64,000 nt of DNA from an uncultured Pelagibacteraceae bacterium (GTDB lineage: Bacteria > Pseudomonadota > Alphaproteobacteria > Pelagibacterales > Pelagibacteraceae), in assembly GCA_902624885.1 (NCBI GenBank), contig CACNZU010000002.1, positions 1 to 64,000 of the forward strand, written 5' to 3'. How positions within the stretch are numbered: the first letter of the stretch is position 1; the number at the start of each line of letters is the position of its first letter. Made by a program: the position numbers and the translations under genes. Below are positions 1 to 8,371 of this stretch, piece after piece. The notes under the pieces are model-generated. The model was not told where the DNA came from. It saw only the letters and a program-made list of their open reading frames with translations, and made no database searches.

Positions 1-736
1 TTTCATATTTATTAATATCTGGATTTTTATAATTGTCTAAAATCATAAACTTATTCCCATCAGGATTGTTAGATTTGTTTTCAGACATGTTATTTTTACT
101 ATCACAAGGACACAATTCAAAAGAGTTACCAGCATCTACCTGAACAGCGTATAAGAATTTAGAGTTAACAAATTCAAGTCGATGAATTACTTTAGGATCA
201 GCATCAATATAATCCTGTAAAATTGTAATACCATCTATTGAGTTTTCAAAAAGTGATCCATTAACATACTCTTCTAATTCTTTTTTATTATTAAAAAGTT
301 TAACACCTAAACCTCTGCCAGCTCTATTATGTTTAGTTATAAAAGGTTTACTAAAACTTTTTGCAGCTTGAATAATTTGTGATTTGCTTGAACAAAAAAC
401 TGAATTAGGAGTCCTAATACCTGCCTCATTTAATTTTAAATATTGTAGAGACTTGCTAACTTCTAAAGCTAGAGCATTATTATCATTAATCACTCTTTTA
501 TTATGATTTTGAAGCCAATTTAGAATTACCGAAGTATATTCTGGAGCAAATCTATGTCCTCTAACGTGAGAACTTGCGCTCATCCGATTATAAAAAATTC
601 CCTTAGGTGGATTTCTACTTAAATCAATTTTGGCGTTTTCTACATGCCAATCTTCAAAATTAACTTTTAATTCTTTTAAATGAGACTCAAGCGGCTTCGT
701 CCAAGCTTCATTTTCGTGAATTATATATGCTTTCAT
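1..736 (-). CDS. ATP-grasp family protein (partial, 3' end outside window)
   Basis: Reading the minus strand from ATG at 736 gives 245 codons open to the window edge, so the C-terminus is missing. The sequence starts [12 protein letters not shown] and has a Rossmann-like N-terminal half. Around residues 95-175 it looks like an ATP-grasp fold of the RimK/glutathione-synthetase kind: a segment [15 protein letters not shown] resembles the glycine-rich ATP loop and a following [19 protein letters not shown] resembles the acidic strand. Such enzymes ligate a carboxylate to an amine using ATP, but the substrate cannot be read from sequence. It is divergent from the serine acetyltransferase gene, with 67 bases between starts. 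Confidence 0.75.
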   Translation of the reverse strand, partial: MKAYIIHENEAWTKPLESHLKELKVNFEDWHVENAKIDLSRNPPKGIFYNRMSASSHVRGHRFAPEYTSVILNWLQNHNKRVINDNNALALEVSKSLQYLKLNEAGIRTPNSVFCSSKSQIIQAAKSFSKPFITKHNRAGRGLGVKLFNNKKELEEYVNGSLFENSIDGITILQDYIDADPKVIHRLEFVNSKFLYAVQVDAGNSFELCPCDSKNNMSENKSNNPDGNKFMILDNYKNPDINKYE

Positions 737-803
737 AAGTCATCGCGTTATATATTCTACTTTAAATTTATCAAGTAGTCATTATATACATAATATACAT
801 ACT

Positions 804-1379
804 ATGAATGATTATTTAGAATCAATTAAGAAAAGAGATCCTGCTGCTAAATCTGTATTGAGTATCATTATCACTTACCCAGGCGTGAAAGCAGTTTTTT
901 TTCATCAAATATCAAATTTTTTTTATAAAGCTGGATTTGATTTGATAGCAAGAATTATCTCACAAACAGTAAGATTTTTTACAGGAATTGAAATCCATCC
1001 AGGCGCTAAAGTAGGAAGGAATTTATTTATTGATCACGGCATGGGAGTAGTAATTGGTGAAACCTCTGAAATTGGAGACAACGTTACTATATATCACAAT
1101 GTCACTTTAGGTGGGAGTTCACCTAGTATAGATAGCGAGAGACAACGACATGAAAAAAGACATCCTACGATTGGTAATGATGTTGTGATCGGGTCTGGCG
1201 CACAAATAATCGGGCCAATTAAAGTTGGTAACAATTCGAGAATAGCAGCTAACGCAGTTGTAGTTAAAGATGTTCCAGAAAACACAACTATGGTCGGTAT
1301 TCCTGCTAAAGCAGTAAAATTAGAAAACAAAGGTAGCTTTAGACCTTATGGCGTCGATGATAAAGTTAAAGATGAGTAA
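804..1379 (+). CDS. cysE: Serine O-acetyltransferase (short form)
   Basis: Transfers acetyl from acetyl-CoA to L-serine, giving O-acetylserine for cysteine synthesis in the cytoplasm. 191 residues, the short form that lacks most of the N-terminal helical domain of the 273-residue E. coli enzyme. A left-handed beta-helix of hexapeptide repeats runs from about residue 62 to 170. The catalytic Asp-His region is IDHGMG (76-81), and the second histidine lies in YHNVTLGG (97-104). The C-terminal tail is short, so the feedback-inhibition tail may be reduced (inference). The stop codon lies inside the start region of the following msrB, an 8-base overlap that suggests co-translation. Confidence 0.93.
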   Translation: MNDYLESIKKRDPAAKSVLSIIITYPGVKAVFFHQISNFFYKAGFDLIARIISQTVRFFTGIEIHPGAKVGRNLFIDHGMGVVIGETSEIGDNVTIYHNVTLGGSSPSIDSERQRHEKRHPTIGNDVVIGSGAQIIGPIKVGNNSRIAANAVVVKDVPENTTMVGIPAKAVKLENKGSFRPYGVDDKVKDE

Positions 1380-1749
1380 AGATTGGGATCCAAATTTAAC
1401 TCCAGAACAAAATTATGTTTTAAAACAAGAGGGAACAGAGTCTCCAGGTAGCAGTCCTTTAAATCAAGAAAAAAGAGAGGGTTCTTATTACTGTGTTGGG
1501 TGCGGAACAAAATTATTTGAGTCTGCAACTAAATATGAGAGTGGTTCAGGCTGGCCTTCTTTTTTCGAATCTATTCCAGGGGTATTCGAAGAAAAAAAAG
1601 ATATGCACATTGGTTATCCAAGAACTGAGTATCATTGTAAAAAATGTGGAGGTCATCATGGTCATGTTTTTGATGACGGTCCAAAACCTACTGGAAAACG
1701 ATATTGTAACAATGGTATCTGTTTAGTTTTTAAACCAAAAGGCGAGTAG
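1372..1749 (+). CDS. msrB: Peptide-methionine (R)-S-oxide reductase, cytosolic copy
   Basis: Reduces the R epimer of methionine sulfoxide in proteins. The ATG at 1372 is chosen because it gives the usual MsrB N-terminus (LTPEQ at residues 9-13) and overlaps cysE by only 8 bases; an upstream ATG at 1348 would add 8 residues inside cysE. Zinc-binding CVGC and CKKC pairs are present, as is the catalytic cysteine in RYCNN (C112). The usual SGCGWPSF resolving cysteine is serine here (SGSGWPSF), while an extra cysteine sits five residues after the catalytic one (C117). No signal peptide, so cytosolic, unlike the paralog at 4436-4888. Confidence 0.92.
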   Translation: MSKDWDPNLTPEQNYVLKQEGTESPGSSPLNQEKREGSYYCVGCGTKLFESATKYESGSGWPSFFESIPGVFEEKKDMHIGYPRTEYHCKKCGGHHGHVFDDGPKPTGKRYCNNGICLVFKPKGE

Positions 1750-1864
1750 TTATACACAAACCAATTAAGTGTTTTAATACAACTTATCAAAAAATTATAA
1801 TCTATTTTGTCATGTCCTCTAGACCAAGGCGACACAAGTTTGTAAGATTATCATTTCATCCACC

Positions 1865-2422
1865 ATGAAGAAGCAAATTATTTCCCTACTGATAATTATA
1901 TTCTCGTTAACTTCATTTCAAACTCTAGCATTAGATCAAAATTGGAAACCAGCTCAGGATGGAGATAAGATTATCTTAATTAGACATGCTAAAGCTCCGG
2001 GTGGCGGTGATCCAGAAGGATTTAAAATTGATGATTGTAAAACTCAAAGAAATCTCGACATGATGGGCATTAATCAAGCAAAAAAAATTGGCAAACTCTT
2101 TAGAGAAAAAAAGGTTAAAATTAATCAAGTTTTATCAAGCCAGTGGTGTAGGTGCAAAGATACAGCAAAATATGCTTTTGGCAATTTCAAAGAATTTTCT
2201 GCGTTAAATTCTACTTATACTCCGCCATACGATCAAAATGAAAAACAGCAGATTAAGGACTTAAAAAAATATGTAAATAATTGGAATGGTAAAGGGGGAA
2301 ACCTAGTTTTAGTTACGCATTATGTAATTATCTTGGCGATAACCGGAGAAACAACACGATCTGGCGAACTAGTCATCACTGATAAAAATTTTAAAGTTTT
2401 ATCTAGAATTAATACTTTTTAA
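1865..2422 (+). CDS. Exported histidine phosphatase family protein
   Basis: 185 residues with a Sec-type signal peptide (hydrophobic stretch 5-19, likely cleavage near residue 22), so periplasmic. The phosphoglycerate-mutase-like signature is IILIRHAKAPGGG, with R40 and H41 as the phosphohistidine motif. A second catalytic histidine lies in LVLVTHYVII near the C-terminus, where many relatives have THG/THN-type motifs. Family members remove phosphate from small molecules or proteins; the substrate here is unknown. The 115-base gap upstream contains a TATAAT-like box near 1795 but no convincing -35 element. Confidence 0.8.
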   Translation: MKKQIISLLIIIFSLTSFQTLALDQNWKPAQDGDKIILIRHAKAPGGGDPEGFKIDDCKTQRNLDMMGINQAKKIGKLFREKKVKINQVLSSQWCRCKDTAKYAFGNFKEFSALNSTYTPPYDQNEKQQIKDLKKYVNNWNGKGGNLVLVTHYVIILAITGETTRSGELVITDKNFKVLSRINTF

Positions 2423-2763
2423 AAAAATATAAAATATCCAACTGTTATTAAAATTAAATATTCAATAAATGTTTTAATTTTTAAAAGTGTGTTTTTATCC
2501 TGAAATTTGTTATTGATGAATAAAGTTAATCGAGAAAAAGCCAAGTGAACTAAAATAATACTTAAAGCTATACCAAGTAAAGCATGGTAAAAGCTAAAAT
2601 TTTTAAGGCCATAAAAGCAAGCTGCGATAAAAGTGAACCAAGATATATTGGTTACAAATAAAGTAATTAAAATACCTGATCCTTTTTTAAAAATACTTTG
2701 AGACTTAATAAAAGTATATGACCACAAAAGAGTGAATAAAAAACCTGCGTATTTAATTATCAT
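2419..2763 (-). CDS. Small integral membrane protein, unknown
   Basis: 114 residues with four predicted membrane segments (roughly 2-17, 28-52, 55-77 and 92-113) and very few charged residues. I do not recognise a family. It converges with the histidine phosphatase gene (4-base overlap of the ends) and diverges from ccdA, with 50 bases between starts. The consistent hydrophobic pattern and clean gene boundaries support a real gene, but no function can be given. Confidence 0.6.
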   Translation of the reverse strand: MIIKYAGFLFTLLWSYTFIKSQSIFKKGSGILITLFVTNISWFTFIAACFYGLKNFSFYHALLGIALSIILVHLAFSRLTLFINNKFQDKNTLLKIKTFIEYLILITVGYFIFF

Positions 2764-2813
2764 GAGCCAATATTGTAATTGCGGTAGAGTTCAAAGGCAA
2801 ATATAAACGTAAT

Positions 2814-3530
2814 ATGATCATTAAACTTGTGTTTGCTTTTGGGGCTGGATTTATAAGTTTTCTCACTCCTTGCGTACTCCCGATTATACCAGGTTATATT
2901 TCTTATATTACCGGAAAAGATTTAGGAGAAATTGATAGAGATAAATCAATAGTTCTAACTAAAACTATTCTTTTTTCATTAGGTTTCTCATTTGTTTTTA
3001 TCATACTTGGAGCAGCAGCCTCAGCAATAGGAAATGTGCTTCTTTTTTTTTCTAGCGAGTTAAGAATAGTCGCAGGACTAATAATTATTATTTTTTCATT
3101 ACAAATGTTAGGTTTTTTAAATTTTTCTTTTTTAAACACTGAAAAAAGAATCCAAACTGCTTCAAGTTATAAAGATAATTATGCATTTCCATTTATAGTA
3201 GGTGCGGCTTTTGCATTTGGCTGGACACCCTGTATTGGTCCAGTTTTAGGATCTATAATTGCTCTGTCTGCTACTGAAGCCACAATTAGTAAAGGGATTT
3301 TATTATTATCATTTTATTCTTTAGGATTAGCTATCCCATTTATATTGTCCGGATATTACATGAGTAGATTTTTAAATACTAAAAAAGGTTTTGGAAAATA
3401 TTACAGAACTATTACAAAGTCTGGAGGAACTATTCTTTTAATAACTGGTATTTTGATTACAACAAATTATATTCAAGTAATAAGTTATTATATTTTGACG
3501 ACCTTCCCAATTCTCGCTAAGCTTGGTTAA
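2814..3530 (+). CDS. ccdA: Cytochrome c biogenesis / thiol-electron transporter CcdA
   Basis: Six-helix membrane protein that carries electrons from cytoplasmic thioredoxin to periplasmic thiol proteins (family knowledge, CcdA/DsbD membrane domain). 238 residues. The paired redox motifs are SFLTPCVLPIIPGY (C20) and FGWTPCIGPV (C140), one per internal repeat, as in the family. The stop codon shares one base with the ATG of the next gene, the ribokinase. Because the window also encodes an exported MsrA and a Tat-exported MsrB, this protein is a plausible source of their reducing power (inference). Confidence 0.92.
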   Translation: MIIKLVFAFGAGFISFLTPCVLPIIPGYISYITGKDLGEIDRDKSIVLTKTILFSLGFSFVFIILGAAASAIGNVLLFFSSELRIVAGLIIIIFSLQMLGFLNFSFLNTEKRIQTASSYKDNYAFPFIVGAAFAFGWTPCIGPVLGSIIALSATEATISKGILLLSFYSLGLAIPFILSGYYMSRFLNTKKGFGKYYRTITKSGGTILLITGILITTNYIQVISYYILTTFPILAKLG

Positions 3531-4432
3531 TGAGCGAAATAACAGTCTTAGGAATTTTTGTTGCAGATATAAGTTTTTCTGGTCCTAAAATCCCGTCGAT
3601 AGGTGAAACTATTTTAGGAAAAAAATATAATGTTGGTCCAGGTGGGAAAGGTTGCAATCAAGCCATAGCGATTGCAAGACTTGGTGGAAATACAAATTTT
3701 ATAAGTAAAATTGGCAAAGACGCTTATGGAGAATTAGCTATTAAAACTCTTGAAAAAAATAAAATTTCTACAGAAAATATAATTCAAGATGCTAATCAAC
3801 AAACTGGCGTAGCTGGAATTTTAGTTGATCAAAACACTGGCAAAAATGCAATAAATGTAATTGTAGGCGCACCAGGTTCTTTAATGATAAGCGAAATCGA
3901 AAAAAAAATTAATTTAATAAAAAGTTCAAAAATTTTTTTAACTCAATTGGAGGTTCCAAAAGATGTTACCTTATATTGTTTGAAAACTGCTAAAGAAAAT
4001 GGGTGTATTACTATTTTAAACCCTGCGCCAGCATCTGAAATTTCAAAAGAGTTTTATAATAATATTGATTTTTTTACACCCAATGAAACAGAGGCTGAAT
4101 TTTATACCGGAATCAAGATAACAAATGAACATCAAGCAAAACAGGCAGCAAACAAACTGATAAGCTTAGGGATTAAAAAAGTTATAATTACACTTGGAGA
4201 AAAAGGACTATTTTATTCAGATGGAAAAGAAGAAATTTATTTAAAAGCTAGTTCGGTAAAAGCAATTGACACTACTGGAGCTGGAGATGCTTTTAATGGA
4301 GGTTTGGCATATGGTATTTCCAAGGAAAAATCTATCAAAGAATGTTTAGAACTTGCTAATAAAGTTGCAGGACTTTCCACCACAAAGTTAGGAGCTGGAG
4401 ACTCAATGCCATATTTAAGAGATTTAAAATAA
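3530..4432 (+). CDS. rbsK: Ribokinase, PfkB family sugar kinase
   Basis: 300 residues, the usual length for the family. PfkB signature 1 is GPGGKGCNQAIAIARLGG (36-53). Signature 2 is DTTGAGDAFNGG with the catalytic aspartate in GAGD (about residue 253). These match ribokinase better than fructokinase or adenosine kinase (NVGPGGKGCNQA), so ATP-dependent phosphorylation of ribose or a related nucleoside-derived sugar is likely. It starts within the last base of ccdA, so translation is coupled, though no functional link to CcdA is obvious. No ribose transporter is visible nearby. Confidence 0.85.
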   Translation: MSEITVLGIFVADISFSGPKIPSIGETILGKKYNVGPGGKGCNQAIAIARLGGNTNFISKIGKDAYGELAIKTLEKNKISTENIIQDANQQTGVAGILVDQNTGKNAINVIVGAPGSLMISEIEKKINLIKSSKIFLTQLEVPKDVTLYCLKTAKENGCITILNPAPASEISKEFYNNIDFFTPNETEAEFYTGIKITNEHQAKQAANKLISLGIKKVIITLGEKGLFYSDGKEEIYLKASSVKAIDTTGAGDAFNGGLAYGISKEKSIKECLELANKVAGLSTTKLGAGDSMPYLRDLK

Positions 4433-4435
4433 ATT

Positions 4436-4888
4436 TTACTCTGGTTTGAATATTAAGCAAAGACCATTATTACAAAATCTTTTTCCATTTTTACCAGGAC
4501 CATCATTAAAAACATGACCATGATGTGCGCCGCACTTAGCACAATGGTATTCTGTTCTAACCATTCCAAATTTGTAATCAGTTTTAGTTTTAAATGCACC
4601 TGGTAGAGCCTCTGAAAAAGACGGCCATCCTGTACCACTATCGAACTTACTAGTAGATGCAAAAAGTTTATTATTACAATTAGCACAATGATAAAAACCT
4701 TTTCTTTTCTCTTTATTCAAATCACTAGAGAATGGTCTTTCAGTTCCCTCATTAAACATAATGTCTCGTTGCTCTTTTGAGAGATTTTTATTTATAATTT
4801 TTTTAGTTACTGCTAGTAACGAGTTTATAGGTGTTAATAGCGAGTAAAATAATGATAAACTAACTAGTTTAAGAAATTCACGTCTCAT
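4436..4888 (-). CDS. msrB: Peptide-methionine (R)-S-oxide reductase with Tat signal
   Basis: 150 residues. The N-terminus MRREFLKLVSLSLFYSLL carries a twin-arginine motif (RRxFLK) followed by a hydrophobic stretch, which predicts export of the folded zinc protein to the periplasm. The core has zinc pairs CANC and CAKC and the catalytic cysteine C139 in RFCNN. As in the cytosolic copy, the usual resolving cysteine is serine in [16 protein letters not shown] sequence (here SGTGWPSF, threonine), and an extra cysteine follows at C144. It overlaps grxC by 11 bases and lies in one operon with grxC and the TIGR03643 gene. Confidence 0.9.
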   Translation of the reverse strand: MRREFLKLVSLSLFYSLLTPINSLLAVTKKIINKNLSKEQRDIMFNEGTERPFSSDLNKEKRKGFYHCANCNNKLFASTSKFDSGTGWPSFSEALPGAFKTKTDYKFGMVRTEYHCAKCGAHHGHVFNDGPGKNGKRFCNNGLCLIFKPE

Positions 4889-5144
4889 TATCTTTTAAAA
4901 TTTTATCTAATTCACCACTTCTGTTAGCGTTTTGCAGCTGCTCATTGCCACCAACATAATGGTCTCCAACAAAAATTTGAGGAATTGTTCTTGCACCATT
5001 TGTTCTTTGCAACATTTCTTTAGCTTTAGCTGGATCTTTCCAAATATCGAATTCCTCAATTTCAACATTTTTACTTTTTAATAAAGCTTTTGCAGCTCTA
5101 CAGTAAGGGCAAGGATCTCCGGAATACATTGTAACTTTTTTCAT
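4878..5144 (-). CDS. grxC: Glutaredoxin 3
   Basis: 88-residue glutathione-dependent thiol-disulfide oxidoreductase. The active site CPYC (C12, C15) sits in YSGDPCPYCRAAK. The cis-proline region is ARTIPQIFVGDHYVGG, the GrxC signature for glutathione binding. It lies between the TIGR03643 gene (2-base gap) and the Tat-exported msrB (11-base overlap). Glutaredoxin acts in the cytoplasm, so it could not directly reduce an exported MsrB; the pairing may reflect co-regulation under oxidative stress. Confidence 0.95.
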   Translation of the reverse strand: MKKVTMYSGDPCPYCRAAKALLKSKNVEIEEFDIWKDPAKAKEMLQRTNGARTIPQIFVGDHYVGGNEQLQNANRSGELDKILKDNET

Positions 5145-5146
5145 AA

Positions 5147-5443
5147 TTAGTATATATCAGATATTTTTATTTTTTCCCTGAGCTTTTTGCGCCCAAGTTG
5201 AAACTTCTTTCTATGTTTAATGCTAGTATTATTAACTCTTTTTCTCCATAGCCTAAAAGAACCTGGTTTTAAATTTTTTCTCATTATCTTAATAACTTGA
5301 GACTCATTTTTTCCAGTCTTTTCTTTTATTTCCTCAAAAGTAATTCTATCAGCCCATGCAGCCCAAATAATCCAATTATCATCCTTTTCTTTTGGCTCAG
5401 GGTTTTTAATTCTTGTTTGGGGGATAAAACTTTTTTTCTTCAT
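5147..5443 (-). CDS. TIGR03643 / DUF2805 family protein
   Basis: 98 residues with a basic N-terminus and a helix-turn-helix-like core: WAAWADRITFEEIKEKTG followed by SQVIKIMRKNLKPGSFRLWRKRV. This pattern matches the TIGR03643/DUF2805 family as I know it. Function is undescribed, although relatives often sit near photolyase genes. Here it heads a grxC-msrB operon (2-base gap). The composition (many Lys/Arg, predicted helices) is compatible with nucleic-acid binding, which is only inference. Confidence 0.75.
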   Translation of the reverse strand: MKKKSFIPQTRIKNPEPKEKDDNWIIWAAWADRITFEEIKEKTGKNESQVIKIMRKNLKPGSFRLWRKRVNNTSIKHRKKFQLGRKKLREKIKISDIY

Positions 5444-5468
5444 AAATTTATATATAGTAACTAATCAA

Positions 5469-6083
5469 ATGTTTCCAACAGACTATATAATATTTTTACA
5501 GATCATTTTATTTTTATTTATTTCTCCGGGTCCGCCTAGGGTTGTAATAGTTTCACACACATTGAATTATGGATTAAATAGATCTGTTTGGACTGCTTTG
5601 GGAGATATATCTGCAAATACTATCCAAGCAATTTTAGTAGTTTTTTTAATTGGTTCTTTTTTAAGTGATAACCCTCAAGTTCTTTATTATTTAAAATGGG
5701 CTGGGATATTTTATATAGTTTATTTAGCCTATGACACTTTTACTTCAAAAATTAAAAACTTTAATTCTAAATTTCAAAATTTAAAATCACCACTATCATT
5801 TTATAAAGATGGATTATTAGTTGCTGGTTTAAGTCCCAAAGCTCTTTTATTTTTTGGAACAATTTTTCCTACTTTTATTAATTTCGGATCAAATATTATT
5901 TCACAGTTTTTAATATTATTAATTACATACGTGGTTTTAGATTTTCTAACGTTAATGATTTATGGATTGGCAGCTGAAAAAATTTCAGTATGGTTGAGAA
6001 GTAAACCAAAGCTATTAAATACAATTTCTGCGTGTGTTCTTTTAATTTTAGCAGTTTACATTGCTGCGACACAGAATTTTTAA
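5469..6083 (+). CDS. LysE family amino-acid exporter
   Basis: 204 residues with about six membrane segments and the N-terminal LysE/RhtB signature (FLFISPGPPRVVIVSHTLNYG, residues 17-37). Family members export amino acids or their derivatives across the inner membrane by proton exchange. It stands alone, divergent from the TIGR03643-grxC-msrB operon with 25 bases between the starts, and just upstream of the first Liv operon. The specific substrate cannot be predicted. A second LysE-type gene lies at 26669-27256. Confidence 0.85.
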   Translation: MFPTDYIIFLQIILFLFISPGPPRVVIVSHTLNYGLNRSVWTALGDISANTIQAILVVFLIGSFLSDNPQVLYYLKWAGIFYIVYLAYDTFTSKIKNFNSKFQNLKSPLSFYKDGLLVAGLSPKALLFFGTIFPTFINFGSNIISQFLILLITYVVLDFLTLMIYGLAAEKISVWLRSKPKLLNTISACVLLILAVYIAATQNF

Positions 6084-6096
6084 TCAATTCTAACTG

Positions 6097-6125
6097 TTGT
6101 CAAAATCTCTATTTCTTGTTTTAAT
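6097..6125 (+). promoter_or_regulatory. Candidate sigma-70-type promoter of first Liv operon
   Basis: TTGTCA (6097-6102), 17-base spacer, TTTAAT (6120-6125): four or five of six consensus matches in each box at ideal spacing, 42 bases ahead of the binding-protein ATG. Promoters with the same spacing occur before the other two solute-binding-protein genes in the window. Confidence 0.55.
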
Positions 6126-6135
6126 TATTTAATTT

Positions 6136-6167
6136 TAATTAATTAATTAATAACAAGAAGGGAAATA
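6136..6167 (+). promoter_or_regulatory. Shared 5' leader element of binding-protein gene (copy 1)
   Basis: Four TAAT units followed by AACAA (6136-6156), then AAGGGAAATA directly before the ATG. The first 21 bases are identical to 22884-22904 ahead of the second Liv binding protein. The TTAATTAATTAA part is palindromic. The GGGAAATA box places a strong ribosome-binding site 5-8 bases from the start. Confidence 0.55.
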
Positions 6168-7409
6168 ATGAATAAAATAGCAAAACTATTTGTTACATTT
6201 ATTTCAGCAATAACTTTAGCACTTGTTTCTTTTACTTCTTCTTTTGCAAAAGTAGAAGGTGAGTACATTGTGTTAGGTTCTGCAATATCTCTTACAGGTA
6301 AATACTCTTCAAATGGTGTTCATACTCAAAATGGTTATAACATGGCCGTTGACAGAATTAACAAAATGGGTGGAGTAGAAGTACAAGGTAAGAAATATAA
6401 GTTTGAGATCATTTACTATGATGATGAGTCAAACCCAAAAAGAGCCGCTCAGTTAGCTGAAAGACTAATTAAACAAGATGGCGTTCATTACATGCTTGGA
6501 CCATACAGTTCAGGTTTAACGAAAGCCATTGCACCAGTAACCGAGAAATATAAAATTCCTATGGTTGAAGCGAATGGTGCATCTAGATCTTTATTTACTA
6601 AAGGATATAAATATTTGTTCGCGGTGTTATCACCAGCTAACCAATACCTTGAAGTAGCTATCGATTTAGCGGTAGAAAAAAACGGTGGTAAAGGAGTAAA
6701 AATTGCTCAAGCATTTGAACAAGATGCTTTCTCACAAGACGTGAGACTTGGTATTTTAGATGCAGCGAAAAGAACTGGATCTGAGATCATCATCGATGAC
6801 AAACTACCAAAAGAACTTAACGATATGGCAGCTACATTGGCTAAAGTAAAAGCTGTTAAGCCAGATGTACTTGTTGTATCAGGTCACACAAAAGGCGCAT
6901 TAACTGCAATCAGACAAATTTCTGAAATGAAAGTTGATGTTCCTATGTTAGCGATGACACACTGTGATGCTGCAAAACTTTCTAAACAACACGGAAAGAA
7001 ATCAGAATTCGCATTGTGTGCTTCTCAGTGGCACAAAAATTTATCATACAAAGATAAATTCTTTGGCTCTGGTAAGAAATATGCTAAAGACTTCCAAAAA
7101 GAATTTGGATATGACCCGCCATATCAATCAGCAGAGTCTTCTGCAGCATTGTTAGTATTTAAAGATGCGTTCGAAAGAGCGAATTCTTTTGATAGAGATG
7201 CAGTTAGAGATGCGCTAGTTGATACAGAAATGCAAACTTTCTATGGAAACATTAAATTTGGACCTGGTGGCCAAAACGTTGCTAAGCCAATGATATTGTT
7301 CCAAGTAAGATGTAAAGGCGATGATTGTGAAAATAGAGTAGTTGCTCCTACAAAATGGGCTTCTGATAAGTTCTATCATCCAATCCCGAAATGGTCTGAA
7401 AGAAGCTAA
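6168..7409 (+). CDS. livK: Branched-chain-type amino acid ABC transporter, periplasmic binding protein (system 1)
   Basis: 413 residues with a Sec signal peptide (1-27, ending SSFA). The mature protein is a type I periplasmic binding fold of the Leu/Ile/Val-binding group, opening with EYIVLGSAISLTGKYSSNG, the usual ligand-pocket strand. It captures an amino acid or amide in the periplasm for the downstream permease and ATPase subunits; the exact ligand is unknown. It has its own promoter and leader, and a strong hairpin terminator separates it from the permease genes, an arrangement that yields more binding protein than membrane subunits. It is longer than the system 2 protein (367 residues). 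Confidence 0.88.
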   Translation: MNKIAKLFVTFISAITLALVSFTSSFAKVEGEYIVLGSAISLTGKYSSNGVHTQNGYNMAVDRINKMGGVEVQGKKYKFEIIYYDDESNPKRAAQLAERLIKQDGVHYMLGPYSSGLTKAIAPVTEKYKIPMVEANGASRSLFTKGYKYLFAVLSPANQYLEVAIDLAVEKNGGKGVKIAQAFEQDAFSQDVRLGILDAAKRTGSEIIIDDKLPKELNDMAATLAKVKAVKPDVLVVSGHTKGALTAIRQISEMKVDVPMLAMTHCDAAKLSKQHGKKSEFALCASQWHKNLSYKDKFFGSGKKYAKDFQKEFGYDPPYQSAESSAALLVFKDAFERANSFDRDAVRDALVDTEMQTFYGNIKFGPGGQNVAKPMILFQVRCKGDDCENRVVAPTKWASDKFYHPIPKWSERS

Positions 7410-7427
7410 TAACTTCTGAATAATTTG

Positions 7428-7460
7428 AAAAGCCCCTAGTTTTCTAGGGGCTTTTCTTTT
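7428..7460 (+). terminator. Intrinsic terminator after binding-protein gene
   Basis: An inverted repeat, AAAAGCCCCTAG / CTAGGGGCTTTT, with a short T loop and a T-rich tail. It lies between the binding-protein stop and livH (7478), so it probably attenuates rather than fully ends the operon transcript. Confidence 0.9.
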
Positions 7461-7477
7461 ATAAGTTTTAAAATTTT

Positions 7478-8371
7478 ATGGACTTTCTTATTTTTAAAGC
7501 TCCAATGTTAATGGTCCAAGCATCATTGGACGGTATCCTTTTAGGTATTTTATTTGCATTGATCGCCTATGGAATGGCTCTTCAATGGGGTGTGATGAAT
7601 ATAATTAACATTGCACAAGGTGATTTGGTAATCCTTGGAGGTTATATTGCATACACTATATACCTTTGGGGAATTCATCCTGCATGGGGAGTTATTATTT
7701 CTCCAATTATAATGTTTTTTGTTGGATGGGCACTTTACAAGTTAGTAATCAATAAAGTTGTGGATCGAGATTTATTTATTTCTATTTTAGCCACTTTTGG
7801 TATTGCAATTGTATTTCAGCAACTAATGAATTTTATTTTCGGTGCAGACGTGGTTGTGGCACAATCTGAATATGGAACAACAATGTTATTTGATAATTCA
7901 GTAACTCTGCCAAATTCAAAAATATTCTCTGCTTTTATAAGCGTTTTATATGCAATAGCTCTAGTTATTTACATGAGAAAATCTAAACTTGGAAGAGCTA
8001 TAAGAGCTACAGCACAAAATGCTAGAGCTGCAAAAATTTTAGGTGTAGATACAGAAAAAGTTTATGCTGCAACTTTTGGAATTAACGCTGCCTTGTGCGG
8101 AATTGCAGGAGCTTTAATTTCAATAACTCTAACACTTCACCCTTATGTAGGACTTCCATACACAGTAAGATCCTTCATGATAGTTATCGTTGCAGGTCTT
8201 GGAAATTTACCCGCGGTAGCAGTTTCGGGGATGGGGTTAGGTCTTTTCGAGGAATTTGCTGATTATATTTTAGGAACAGAATTTAGAATAGGAGCAGTAT
8301 TTTTACTCTTAGTTTTAATATTAGTTTACAGAAGATTTAAACTTTCGAGAAAAAGGGAGTATTTAAAATAA
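7478..8371 (+). CDS. livH: Liv-type ABC transporter permease, LivH family (system 1)
   Basis: 297 residues with about eight membrane segments. LivH features include NIINIAQGDLVILGGYIAY near residue 45 and the conserved cytoplasmic stretch SKLGRAIRATAQNARAAKILGVDTEKVYA (around 170-197), which contacts the ATPase. It forms the inner-membrane channel with LivM. The stop codon is followed immediately by the livM ATG. It sits after the attenuating terminator of the binding-protein gene. Confidence 0.93.
   Translation: MDFLIFKAPMLMVQASLDGILLGILFALIAYGMALQWGVMNIINIAQGDLVILGGYIAYTIYLWGIHPAWGVIISPIIMFFVGWALYKLVINKVVDRDLFISILATFGIAIVFQQLMNFIFGADVVVAQSEYGTTMLFDNSVTLPNSKIFSAFISVLYAIALVIYMRKSKLGRAIRATAQNARAAKILGVDTEKVYAATFGINAALCGIAGALISITLTLHPYVGLPYTVRSFMIVIVAGLGNLPAVAVSGMGLGLFEEFADYILGTEFRIGAVFLLLVLILVYRRFKLSRKREYLK

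Noticed and set aside
1348..1371. Upstream in-frame ATG codons as the start of the first msrB
   Set aside because: They add eight residues (MASMIKLK) inside cysE without homology; ATG at 1372 matches the family N-terminus.
1750..1864. Possible small RNA in the gap before the histidine phosphatase
   Set aside because: No compensating stems or terminator could be seen; only a weak TATAAT-like box.
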